A DNA stretch of 64,000 bases from Leadbetterella byssophila_A. Lineage in GTDB: Bacteria; Bacteroidota; Bacteroidia; Cytophagales; Spirosomataceae. Below the pieces are notes generated by a model. That model saw nothing but the letters and a program-made list of their open reading frames with translations. It made no database searches and was not told where the DNA came from. The stretch is from NCBI GenBank assembly GCA_040394735.1, contig JBEBRR010000005.1, forward strand, positions 28,275-92,274. Reading direction: 5' to 3'. The stretch's first letter is position 1. Every line of letters begins with the position of its first letter. Shown here in pieces: positions 36,008 through 44,665 of this stretch. The position numbers and the translations under genes are program-made.

Positions 36008-38458
36008 TTATAAAAATTTACTAATCGTATAATTCAGTTTTACAGAAATACTTCTACCCGGTTTTTGAACACCGAAGTTGTCGTATATCTCGGCATTCAG
36101 CAGGTTTTTTAAGTCGAGGCTCACCACCATTTTGCCATTAGGGAAGCGGTAGCTTGCCCCCAGGTCGTGATAAAACTGGGTAGGGGTGGTGAACCATTCT
36201 GACTCCATCCAGACCGTCCGGAAAGGCGCTACATACCCCGTATTGTAATACAGGTTCAGGATAGACTTTTTCTGAAGCTTATCGTTCATCCGGTATTGTA
36301 CACTTCCGTTAATGGTAAAGAAAGGCTCATTGGGGAGCTGCAGGTTATAAAGGTCATGGGGCTTGCCGTTCTGATCGTACTTCTGTTTAAACAGGGAATT
36401 GAATTTGGAGAAATTGAAGAGGGCATTCAGGCGGTTGTCATATACATAGGTGATCTCGCCTTCGTATCCCCGTGACTGCGTTTTTCCCAGGTTAACGTAC
36501 TTGGTCACCTGAATATCGGCATCGCTTTCCCGCCCCTGAATGATCTGGTCTTCCACGGCCTGCAGCGTGATCTTATTGAAACCGTTCCGCCAGAACGTAT
36601 TGGCGTAGAGTGTAAGCTTATGTTTGCCCTTCTGGACAGACCCGTAGCGGAAGCCCAGGTTATAATTCACGTTCTTTTCCGGTATCAGGCCGGGGTTTTC
36701 CAGGATGTTATTTTCCGGATCGCCCCATAGTTGGCTCTCGGTGGCCATCACAAAAGAATTTTCGGTAGAACCAATGACATACAGCTTAGGGATCACGTTA
36801 TATGACACGGTGGCGCCGTAGCCCCGGTTATTATTGACGCTGGTGTGAGTGACGCGGTTAACGGTATTTACGCCATCCTGGTTGATCAGTTCGGGCTTCG
36901 TCTGAGTGGTCCGGTTAAAGGTATATTTGCCGAGAATATTGGTTTTCAGCTTGTCATTCAGAAACTGCGCCTCGTAATTGGCCGCAATAATGTTATTCAT
37001 GACATCGCTGACGGTAACCATGTTTTTGTCAACAGGCTTAAGCAGGTCATTGTCGTCGCGGGCGGTAGTTTCCATTTTGTGATTGACCGATACGCGATGC
37101 CCGCGCATCAGCGTATATGCCAGGTTAGAGCGCATGTTAGTGATCTGGCGGTTAACTTTTGTGATACTGGCGGCCCCCTGCTGTCCCATCCCCGGGGTAG
37201 GCGGAACGGGTACTTCCACGCCGTTCCGGATCAGCATACGGGGCCGTCCGTCCCAGTTATACACCTGGCCTACCGTATCCTGCACATACGTGCTCCGGTA
37301 GCTGCGAACGGCGTTTACATTCAATGCCATGCCTTTCACCAGGAAATTGTTCTTCACATAATTCAGGCTGAAAACATGGGCCTGGTATTCGGCAAACCGG
37401 CCTACATAAGGCCGGGCCATGGTGGTGCCGTGGGGAATTTCGCTGTAGGTGTCTGAGGCGTTATAGCCCAGGAAAAACTGGTCTGCCCATTTTACGTTGG
37501 TGAAACCCGCTTCAAAACGTCCCCCCAGCGACTCGTATTCGTTATTAAACCTTTTGGCGCGATAATAGCGCTCCAGGGTGCGGTCAGGATGAACATACTT
37601 GGAAAATTTTCCCCAGGTGGTGTAACTGTTGTCTGTGTGGGTATAGAAGCCGGATGCGCGGGCTGTGAAACCGGTTTTCTGGTTCCGGTAAATCCCGGAA
37701 AGGTCCGACTGGAACGTATTGAAAGAGCCGTAAGAAACCGCGGCGGTAATATTATTCTGGGAAGCATCCTTTTTCAGAACCACATTGATGGCACCGCCGA
37801 CATAGTCGCCGGTCAGGTGGGAAGGGAGCACCCCTTTATATACCTCGATGCGTTCTATCATGGCGGGCGGAATATTGTTCAGGTTGAAGGAGGATCCATA
37901 AGTGGAGATCTCTATCCCGTCAAGGAACAGGCCTACGGCGCTACCTGACATACCGTTCAGGTTATACTCCACCCGTGAGCCGATCCCCCCGTTCTGGCGT
38001 ACACGTACCCCTACGGTACGGTCCAGCAGCTCATTGGTGTTCAGGTTTCTCAGGGAGGCTTCCTTGGTCTCAATAATGGCTACGGCAAATCCTGTGGTTT
38101 CTATTTCTTTTTTTTCGGTTTTCCCGACTACCTGAACCTCGGATAATTCATTCTCGCTTCGTAATTTTACCGATATGTGGTGGGTATGTTCGGCCTGGTT
38201 GACGGTGATACGGGATTCCTGGCGATGAATCTCCAGCGAAGACACCAGCAGGGTGTGCTGCCCGTACGGCACATTCCTGATCTCGAAATGACCGGTTTCA
38301 TTGGTCATGGTGGCGAGGGTGGTTTTGGCCAGCTGCACCGTAACAAAGCTCACGGGGGCATCCCCGTCTGAAGTTACCCTGCCGCGCAGGAGGGCCGTCT
38401 GAGCCACCGATGCTGTAAGGGAAGAAATCAGGAATAAAAAAGTAAATATTGACTTCAT
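36008..38458 (-). CDS. TonB-dependent outer-membrane receptor
   Basis: 816 residues. A signal peptide (residues 1-19) is followed by a carboxypeptidase-regulatory-like domain (ALLRGRVTSDGDAPVSFVTV, about 22-100), a plug domain (NTNELLDRTVGVRVRQNGGIG, IERIEVYKGVLPSHLTGDYVGG, about 120-235) and a TonB-type beta-barrel ending KLNYTISKFL. Unlike SusC proteins it lacks the signature VVVGYG and a SusD partner, so it fits the metal-chelate receptor type. It is the first gene of a two-gene unit with DUF4374, and two palindromes upstream (38495-38535) suggest metal-dependent regulation. Confidence 0.92.
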   Translation of the reverse strand: MKSIFTFLFLISSLTASVAQTALLRGRVTSDGDAPVSFVTVQLAKTTLATMTNETGHFEIRNVPYGQHTLLVSSLEIHRQESRITVNQAEHTHHISVKLRSENELSEVQVVGKTEKKEIETTGFAVAIIETKEASLRNLNTNELLDRTVGVRVRQNGGIGSRVEYNLNGMSGSAVGLFLDGIEISTYGSSFNLNNIPPAMIERIEVYKGVLPSHLTGDYVGGAINVVLKKDASQNNITAAVSYGSFNTFQSDLSGIYRNQKTGFTARASGFYTHTDNSYTTWGKFSKYVHPDRTLERYYRAKRFNNEYESLGGRFEAGFTNVKWADQFFLGYNASDTYSEIPHGTTMARPYVGRFAEYQAHVFSLNYVKNNFLVKGMALNVNAVRSYRSTYVQDTVGQVYNWDGRPRMLIRNGVEVPVPPTPGMGQQGAASITKVNRQITNMRSNLAYTLMRGHRVSVNHKMETTARDDNDLLKPVDKNMVTVSDVMNNIIAANYEAQFLNDKLKTNILGKYTFNRTTQTKPELINQDGVNTVNRVTHTSVNNNRGYGATVSYNVIPKLYVIGSTENSFVMATESQLWGDPENNILENPGLIPEKNVNYNLGFRYGSVQKGKHKLTLYANTFWRNGFNKITLQAVEDQIIQGRESDADIQVTKYVNLGKTQSRGYEGEITYVYDNRLNALFNFSKFNSLFKQKYDQNGKPHDLYNLQLPNEPFFTINGSVQYRMNDKLQKKSILNLYYNTGYVAPFRTVWMESEWFTTPTQFYHDLGASYRFPNGKMVVSLDLKNLLNAEIYDNFGVQKPGRSISVKLNYTISKFL

Positions 38459-38494
38459 ATAATTACGTACAGGGAAAATTAAAGCAAGTCCATT

Positions 38495-38535
38495 ATTTAG
38501 ACTAAATTAAAACAAGCCGCAAAATTAGACTAATT
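38495..38535. promoter_or_regulatory. paired palindromes upstream of the TonB receptor (possible DtxR-type sites)
   Basis: Two perfect odd palindromes, ATTTAG A CTAAAT (38495-38507) and AATTAG A CTAATT (38523-38535), share the core TTAGACTAA and lie 28 bases apart centre to centre. They are 36-77 bases upstream of the receptor start. The TTAG/CTAA half-sites are reminiscent of DtxR/IdeR-type metal regulators, which fits an iron-type TonB receptor; the regulator assignment is inference. Confidence 0.55.
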
Positions 38536-38744
38536 ATAAATAACAGCAAACAAACCCCGCTTTCTAATCTCATTTTAATGTGTTCTCTTTAAAAGAGCCT
38601 ATTTAATACTGTTTTCATACAACTGATAATGCATATATACCGGTTTTGACGGGTATTTTGCCCCGGCAACAGCAAGCAGTCCGCATTCTTTTACCTGTCT
38701 CTGGCTCCGTTTGGCCTATTTCAGGTTCTGCGAAAAAAATAATG

Positions 38745-38752
38745 TATCTTTG
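38745..38752 (+). promoter_or_regulatory. -7 box of mfd
   Basis: TATCTTTG fits TAnnTTTG exactly and ends 18 bases before the TTG start of mfd. No -33 TTTG at standard spacing was found; TTTG at 38710 is too far away. The 38459-38770 gap otherwise holds the receptor's palindromes and AT-rich sequence. Confidence 0.5.
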
Positions 38753-38770
38753 CGATCCTAATCCGAGATT

Positions 38771-41700
38771 TTGAACGCGCGCGATTTCCTAAAGATCTAT
38801 ACACAGGACAGTTTTGTGCAAAACCTGGCAGATGCACTGAACAGGGAGTCGCATGTCCGTACCGAAGGATTAACCGGAAGCCTGAACAGCATTTTCACTG
38901 CCTCCGTTTTTGAAAACCGGCCCCGTTATATCCTGGTCATGATGGAAGACCGGGAGGAAGCGCTTTATTTCTTCAACGACCTTCAGAATATATACGGGTT
39001 TGATGCTGCGCAGATCGCCTATTTTCCCGCTTCTTTCAAACGCGAGGCAGGAGAGGTGGAAAATGCCAATGTTATCCAGCGTTCATCGCTGTTAACGCGT
39101 TTTCAGAATCAGGATCCGCTTATTATTGTTACCTACCCGGAAGCCCTTTCCGAAAAGGTGGTCAGTAAAAAGACCCTGGTAGCGCATACCCTGAAAGTAA
39201 AGGTGGGAGATACGCTGGATCTCAATTTTGTAACCGAGCTCCTGGTTTCGTATGATTTTGAGAAAACCGATTTCGTTTACGAGCCGGGGCAGTTTGCCGT
39301 TCGCGGGGGGATACTCGATGTTTTTTCTTATTCCGCCGATATACCCTACCGGATAGAATTGTTTGATGATGAAGTGGAAAGTATCCGGGCTTTTGAGGCG
39401 GAATCACAGCTTTCCACCCAGAAAACCGACCAGATCAGTATTACTCCCAACCTTCAGGAAAGGCTGGCGGTAGAAGAAACCGTTTCCTTTTTTCATTTTC
39501 TTCCCGATGACTCCCTGCTGGTCTTCCATGACCTGGGTTTTGTACTTGACAGGGTGCAGAGTCATTATAGCCGGGTAGAGCGTGCTTATCAAGAAAGCAG
39601 CAGCGGAAATATTAACCTTTCCCTGAAGCCGGAAGATTCGCACCTGGATGAAAAGGGCGTGAAAAAGGGGGTACTGAACTATAAAAGCCTGGAACTGGGC
39701 AAAAAGAGCTATTTTAAGGATGCCTTTACCTTGTCCTTTGAGTCAAAGCCCCAGCCTTCGTTCAATAAAGATTTTAACCTGCTTAACCAGGACCTGACCG
39801 AAAAGCAGACCCAGGGATATACTGTTTTCATTGCTTCAGATTCCCTGAAGCAGCTGAATCGATTGGAAACCATCTTTGCGGAAATCAATCCGCGGTTTAA
39901 ATTCACGCCTCTTTCGGCTAACCTGAGAGACGGGTTCATTGATGTCCGGAATAAGGTGCTGGTGTACACCGATCACCAGATATTTGAACGGCTTAACCGG
40001 TACCGTGAAAAAGACCGGTTCTCCAAATCGAAAGCCCTTACGCTGAAAGAGCTGAAATCACTGCAGCCGGGCGATTACGTTACACACGTGGATTATGGCA
40101 TAGGGCGTTTTGCCGGGATGGAAACCATTGATGTGGGGGGTAAAAAGCAGGAAGCGGTACGACTGGTTTACCGGGACAATGACCTGCTTTATGTCAATAT
40201 TCACAGCCTTCATAAAATAGCGAAATATTCCGGCCGGGAAGGAGACCCGCCTGCCATGAGCAAGCTGGGTTCCGGCGAGTGGGAAACCAGGAAGTCCAGG
40301 GTTAAACGCCAGGTAAAAGATATAGCCAAAGAGCTGATCGCCCTGTATGCCAAGCGGCGTGAAGCGCCCGGGTTTGCGTTTTCCCCGGATAATTATATGC
40401 AGATAGAGCTGGAGTCTTCCTTTATGTACGAGGATACCCCGGACCAGGCCTCTGCTACAGCCAAAGTGAAGGATGACATGGAGAAACCGTACCCGATGGA
40501 CCGCCTCGTATGTGGTGATGTGGGTTTCGGTAAAACCGAAGTGGCCATCCGGGCGGCTTTTAAAGCAGCGGCAGACGGCAAGCAGGTGGCTGTACTGGTG
40601 CCTACCACCATCCTGGCGCTGCAACACTACCGGACCTTTTCGGAGCGCCTGGCGCAGATGCCCGTAACGGTAGATTATCTGAACCGCTTCAAGTCGGCCA
40701 AAGATACTACCCAGACCCTGAAAGAAGTGAAGGAAGGAAAGGTGGATATCCTGATCGGCACCCAGAAGCTTCTGAGCAAATCACTGGTATTTAAAGATCT
40801 GGGGCTGTTGATCATTGATGAGGAACAGAAGTTCGGTGTCAAAGCCAAAGACCGGATCAAGGAGCTTAAGCTGAACGTGGATGTGCTGACCCTGACGGCC
40901 ACACCTATTCCGCGCACGCTGCACTTCTCGCTGATGGGCGCCCGTGACCTTTCGGTGATTGCCACACCCCCGCCTAACCGCCAGCCGGTGGATACCCGGG
41001 TGGAAACCTTTAAGGAAGAACTGATCCGGGATGCCATCAGCTATGAGCTGGGCCGCGGCGGCCAGGTATTCTTTGTGCATAACCGGGTAAGTGACATTGA
41101 TACCATAGCCAATATTATCTACCGGCTGGTTCCCGAAGCACGGATAGGCGTGGCGCACGGTCAGATGGAAGGGGAAAAGCTGGAGAAAGTGATGATCCGG
41201 TTTATTGAGAACGAAACGAATATCCTGATTTCTACCAATATTATTGAGTCGGGACTGGATATTCCGAATGCCAATACCATCATTATCAACCAGGCCCACA
41301 TGTTTGGCCTGTCTGACCTGCACCAGATGCGGGGCCGGGTGGGACGGTCCAACAAAAAAGCCTTTTGCTACCTGCTGACGCCTCCGTTGTCGGGCCTGAC
41401 CACCGATGCCCGCAAGCGAATGCAGACCATCGAGCAGTTTTCAGATCTCGGTGACGGCTTTAAAGTGGCCATGCGCGACCTCGATATCCGGGGGGCTGGT
41501 AACCTGCTGGGGTCGGAACAAAGCGGTTTTATTAACGATCTGGGGTATGAAATGTACCATAAAATACTGGATGAAGCCGTGTCTGAGCTTAAAGAAAACG
41601 AATTCCGCAGCCTGTTTGAGGAGGAGTTGAGCCAGAAATCGTTTAAGATTGAAGACTGCCAGATTGAAACCGATCTCCAGATCCTGATCCCTGAAACCTA

Positions 41701-42112
41701 TATCAGCAATATTTCGGAACGGCTCTCGGTATATAACACCATTGATACCCTGAAAACCGAAGCAGAGCTGGAAAACCTGCAGTCTTCGCTGACCGACCGT
41801 TTCGGTCCTTTGCCGCAGGAAGTGGAAGAGCTGTTTAAGATCGTCAGAATCAGATGGAAAGCAGAATTTATCGGTTTTGAAAAATTAATTCTGAAGAATA
41901 ATAAACTGAAAGGGTATTTCGTTTCAGAAAAGCACCAGGAATACTACCAAACGGACAAGTTTGGCAAAATTCTTGATTTCATAAAATTGTATCCTAAACA
42001 GGCCGGCTTAAAGCAGGTAAAGGATAAGTTGATTTTTGAAGTGGGAGATGTGAAGGCCATTCAGCAGATAGATGCCTTATTTGACAGGATCAGAGCGCAT
42101 ATTGAAGGCTAA
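38771..42112 (+). CDS. mfd: transcription-repair coupling factor Mfd
   Basis: 1113 residues from TTG 38771; an in-frame stop lies four codons before it and no ATG follows until about residue 57, so the TTG is well supported. Order: UvrB-homology N-terminus (YFPASFKREAGE, ALSEKVV), RNA-polymerase-interacting domain (GDYVTHVDYGIGRFAGMETI, about 435-455), then the RecG-like translocase with Walker A GDVGFGKTEVAIRAA (about 580), motif II DEEQKFGV (about 682), TATPIPRTL, QMRGRVGRSNKKAFCYLL and the C-terminal D7 domain. It removes stalled RNA polymerase from DNA lesions and recruits UvrA. Cytoplasmic. gldJ follows after 61 bases with its own promoter. Confidence 0.97.
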   Translation: MNARDFLKIYTQDSFVQNLADALNRESHVRTEGLTGSLNSIFTASVFENRPRYILVMMEDREEALYFFNDLQNIYGFDAAQIAYFPASFKREAGEVENANVIQRSSLLTRFQNQDPLIIVTYPEALSEKVVSKKTLVAHTLKVKVGDTLDLNFVTELLVSYDFEKTDFVYEPGQFAVRGGILDVFSYSADIPYRIELFDDEVESIRAFEAESQLSTQKTDQISITPNLQERLAVEETVSFFHFLPDDSLLVFHDLGFVLDRVQSHYSRVERAYQESSSGNINLSLKPEDSHLDEKGVKKGVLNYKSLELGKKSYFKDAFTLSFESKPQPSFNKDFNLLNQDLTEKQTQGYTVFIASDSLKQLNRLETIFAEINPRFKFTPLSANLRDGFIDVRNKVLVYTDHQIFERLNRYREKDRFSKSKALTLKELKSLQPGDYVTHVDYGIGRFAGMETIDVGGKKQEAVRLVYRDNDLLYVNIHSLHKIAKYSGREGDPPAMSKLGSGEWETRKSRVKRQVKDIAKELIALYAKRREAPGFAFSPDNYMQIELESSFMYEDTPDQASATAKVKDDMEKPYPMDRLVCGDVGFGKTEVAIRAAFKAAADGKQVAVLVPTTILALQHYRTFSERLAQMPVTVDYLNRFKSAKDTTQTLKEVKEGKVDILIGTQKLLSKSLVFKDLGLLIIDEEQKFGVKAKDRIKELKLNVDVLTLTATPIPRTLHFSLMGARDLSVIATPPPNRQPVDTRVETFKEELIRDAISYELGRGGQVFFVHNRVSDIDTIANIIYRLVPEARIGVAHGQMEGEKLEKVMIRFIENETNILISTNIIESGLDIPNANTIIINQAHMFGLSDLHQMRGRVGRSNKKAFCYLLTPPLSGLTTDARKRMQTIEQFSDLGDGFKVAMRDLDIRGAGNLLGSEQSGFINDLGYEMYHKILDEAVSELKENEFRSLFEEELSQKSFKIEDCQIETDLQILIPETYISNISERLSVYNTIDTLKTEAELENLQSSLTDRFGPLPQEVEELFKIVRIRWKAEFIGFEKLILKNNKLKGYFVSEKHQEYYQTDKFGKILDFIKLYPKQAGLKQVKDKLIFEVGDVKAIQQIDALFDRIRAHIEG

Positions 42113-42137
42113 ACATACTTGTTTCAGATATTTGGTT

Positions 42138-42145
42138 TATTTTTG
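42138..42145 (+). promoter_or_regulatory. -7 box of gldJ
   Basis: TATTTTTG matches TAnnTTTG 28 bases before the gldJ ATG. A TTG at 42119-42121 gives a short 16-base spacer, so the -33 element is uncertain. Confidence 0.4.
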
Positions 42146-42173
42146 CGAATTCGTGTATTAAAAATAATGTATA

Positions 42174-43433
42174 ATGAAGAGAATAACTTCAAGTGTTGCT
42201 TTCCTGGCACTTACTCTTTTTGTTGCGGCTTCCTGCAGCAGCGGTAAAAAATCTTCGAACGAGCCGGGTAAAAGAAGCCGGACCACCGGTGCGGCATATG
42301 CCAAGAAAGAAGGGGAAGGTTTTCAGGTGGCCGATTTCAAAGGACAGCCCGCCGGCCCTAACATGGTATTTATTGAAGGCGGCCGTTTTGTGATGGGTAC
42401 GCTGGAAGAAGACGTGACCTATGCCCGTGATAATATTGACCGTACCGTAACTGTGCCCTCATTCTATATGGATGAGACGGAGATATCCAACCTGGATTAC
42501 CTGGAGTACCTCTATGCCGTCAGTAAAGATTCTACCCGGGAATTTTACGCATCAGCGTTACCGGATACTACGGTGTGGGCGCATGAAATGTCATTTAATG
42601 ATCAGTATGTCGATCAGTACCTGCGTTACCCCGGTTTCAGAAGTTACCCCGTAGTAGGAGTATCATGGGTGCAGGCCAACGATTACTGTAAATGGAGAAG
42701 CGCGGTAGTGAATAATGAAATGTTTGCCAAATACGGCGATAAAGGCGGCAAGAAAGGCCTGTCTTTCGGAAGAAAGAAAAAAGAGGAAGCAGCTACTGCT
42801 GAAGCGGCTCCGGCTGTAACCGGCAGGGTGCCGATAGAAACCGGGATCAACATGCCTGATTTCAGACTGCCTACAGAAGCGGAATGGGAATATGCCGCCA
42901 AAGCTACCATCGGAACACAGACCGTGGATGAAAACTACGATAACCGTATTTATCCCTGGGATGGCTCGTCCATGAGAAGATCAAAAGGTAAGTCACGGGG
43001 TGAAATGATGGCCAACTACAAAAGAGGACGCGGGGATTACTCGGGTATTGCAGGAAGATCCAATGACCGGTATATGATCACCGCGCCGGTATACGAATAC
43101 TATCCGAATGATTTTGGTCTTTATCACATGGCAGGAAACGTAAACGAATGGGTAATGGACCTTTACCGGCCGAACTCTTTCAGGGATTTCAATGACCTGA
43201 GCCCTATCCGGAGAAGCGATTACCAGGATGAGGAGAAGAACTACGACTCCAAAAACAACAACTCTCTGATTGATAATAAGGTGCGGGTGTATAAAGGCGG
43301 CTCATGGAATGACGTGGCCTACTGGCTGTCGCCGGGAACCCGCCGGTTCCTGGATCAGGATTCCTCCACAGCCACCATCGGTTTCCGCTGTGCGATGATC
43401 TCGGTGGGAGAGCCGGGAAAAAGAAAACTGTAA
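42174..43433 (+). CDS. gldJ: gliding motility / type IX secretion lipoprotein GldJ
   Basis: 419 residues with lipoprotein signal ending AASC (Cys21). The rest is a SUMF1-like (FGE fold) domain with GldJ features: MVFIEGGRFVMG, FYMDETEISNLDYLEYL, ALPDTTVW, YPVVGVSWVQANDYCKW, NDFGLYHMAGNVNEWV and the C-terminal DNKVRVYKGGSWNDVAYWL. The catalytic cysteine positions of true FGE are replaced here (GGSWNDVAYW), so it is structural. GldJ is needed for gliding and for stability of the T9SS ring component GldK/N. It is shorter than the Flavobacterium protein (about 560). It is followed by a strong terminator; other gld/spr genes are elsewhere. Confidence 0.9.
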   Translation: MKRITSSVAFLALTLFVAASCSSGKKSSNEPGKRSRTTGAAYAKKEGEGFQVADFKGQPAGPNMVFIEGGRFVMGTLEEDVTYARDNIDRTVTVPSFYMDETEISNLDYLEYLYAVSKDSTREFYASALPDTTVWAHEMSFNDQYVDQYLRYPGFRSYPVVGVSWVQANDYCKWRSAVVNNEMFAKYGDKGGKKGLSFGRKKKEEAATAEAAPAVTGRVPIETGINMPDFRLPTEAEWEYAAKATIGTQTVDENYDNRIYPWDGSSMRRSKGKSRGEMMANYKRGRGDYSGIAGRSNDRYMITAPVYEYYPNDFGLYHMAGNVNEWVMDLYRPNSFRDFNDLSPIRRSDYQDEEKNYDSKNNNSLIDNKVRVYKGGSWNDVAYWLSPGTRRFLDQDSSTATIGFRCAMISVGEPGKRKL

Positions 43434-43452
43434 TAAAGAGTTAATAAGATAG

Positions 43453-43485
43453 AGGCTTGCGTATGGAAGTACGCAAGCCTTTTTG
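43453..43485 (+). terminator. rho-independent terminator after gldJ
   Basis: Perfect 11-bp stem AGGCTTGCGTA / TACGCAAGCCT (43453-43463, 43470-43480) with a six-base loop, followed by TTTTTG, starting 20 bases after the gldJ stop. Confidence 0.9.
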
Positions 43486-43540
43486 TTTGATTCCAACCTT
43501 TCCCCGGATTTATCAGTCTCAGGAGAAAAAGAAACCATTT

Positions 43541-44182
43541 ATGAAAAACAGGTATTGGAGTTTTATATGGAGTTTTTTTCTCTTCGGATGCAGTGGTTCT
43601 CCGGAAGTGACGCCCGTACAGAAGCTGTACCGGCATATTGAGGATAGGAAAGAGATATTGGTTCCGGCCAGGGACAGAATCTGGATAAGGACAGGAGCAC
43701 CGGCCGATTATTTCATTAAAAAGTATCCGGAAATAAAAGCCTTTGCATACAGCGAAACAGAGGTTAAAGGAGTTTACATCCATCCCCCAAAGGATATTTT
43801 TGATTTTATAAACAGGCTCAGCCGGGATCCTGAAGTTATTTATGTGAGCCCGTTCTTATTAACGGAAAACGGCCAGGAGTTCGGGGGGCTTACCAATCAA
43901 ATCCTGGTTTATATGAAGGAGGGAAAATCCCTGACAGATCTTAAAAAAGCCTTTGGAAAATATGAAGTAAAGGAATACAAAGAGAATCTGTTTAATCCGT
44001 CGAAATATATCGTTACCCTTAAAGAGAAAAATGCAATAAAAAGCTTGGCAGTCGCCAATGAATTACATGAAACGGCCAGCTTTTTTGTGTACGTGGAGGT
44101 AAATTACCTGCTGATTTTTAAGCTGGGGGATATAGGAGAAAAAGACCCCGCTCATGGGGGACGGATTTCTGTTAATATATAG
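43541..44182 (+). CDS. lipoprotein resembling a detached subtilase prodomain
   Basis: 213 residues from ATG 43541; the frame is open further upstream but that part is occupied by the gldJ terminator. It has a lipoprotein signal (FIWSFFLFGC, Cys17). The mature part, EVIYVSPFLL, FGGLTNQILVYMKEGKSL, YEVKEYKENLFNPSKYIVTL and SLAVANELHETASFFVYVEVNYL, resembles the N-terminal prodomain of fervidolysin-like S8 peptidases in Bacteroidota. There is no catalytic domain: no Asp, His or Ser protease motif follows. It could be a stand-alone inhibitor/chaperone or a decayed protease. It stands alone, and the following 480 bases hold no gene. Confidence 0.6.
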   Translation: MKNRYWSFIWSFFLFGCSGSPEVTPVQKLYRHIEDRKEILVPARDRIWIRTGAPADYFIKKYPEIKAFAYSETEVKGVYIHPPKDIFDFINRLSRDPEVIYVSPFLLTENGQEFGGLTNQILVYMKEGKSLTDLKKAFGKYEVKEYKENLFNPSKYIVTLKEKNAIKSLAVANELHETASFFVYVEVNYLLIFKLGDIGEKDPAHGGRISVNI

Positions 44183-44253
44183 CTCCCGAGGAAAAAGGAG
44201 CGGTATGAGTTTGGAATTTTCTGCCGATATATAATTCCTGACGCAATATTAAA

Positions 44254-44279
44254 GGGGGATAATAGGGGTCAAATCCCCC
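44254..44279 (+). terminator. possible terminator hairpin
   Basis: GGGGGAT (44254-44260) and ATCCCCC (44273-44279) form a 7-bp stem with a 12-base loop, followed by GCTTATTTT. The T-run is imperfect. The rest of 44183-44582 shows nothing recognisable: mixed, then AT-rich, sequence. Confidence 0.4.
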
Positions 44280-44582
44280 GCTTATTTTCCCCGAAATTCT
44301 CCTCAGTCAGCCTCTCTCCGGTTCCAGGATTTCTTTAAGCGAGAGGTAATCAATTTTGTAAGCTTCATCACCGGATTAATGATAATCTGCCAACCGAAAT
44401 GTAAAAAGGCAGATGAAATAATGAAAGGATTTTCAGCAGGAGGCCATGATATGACTAAGCCCCGCCGCATTTAATCTCCTGCAAACGATGCCGGACTATA
44501 TTTTCTTTAGTTTTTTAGATTATTTATACAATAAATTGCCAACATAATTGAATAATTATTTGATATTTTAGAGATTTGCAAA

Positions 44583-44634
44583 ATAAAATTTAGTTGCATT
44601 TGTATTAATTAAGCGCAACTTTATTTTATCTTCG
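44583..44634 (+). promoter_or_regulatory. large dyad over the promoter region of the GapN-type gene
   Basis: ATAAAATTTAGTTGC (44583-44597) pairs with GCAACTTTATTTTAT (44615-44629), 13 of 15 positions complementary with a 17-base centre. A near-consensus -7 box, TATCTTCG, lies at 44627-44634, and TTTG at 44599-44602 within the dyad could be a -33 element at a long spacing (24). An operator or an RNA hairpin at the 5' end are both possible. Confidence 0.45.
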
Positions 44635-44665
44635 CCCCCGATTATTAAACCAACTCTCGTTAACT

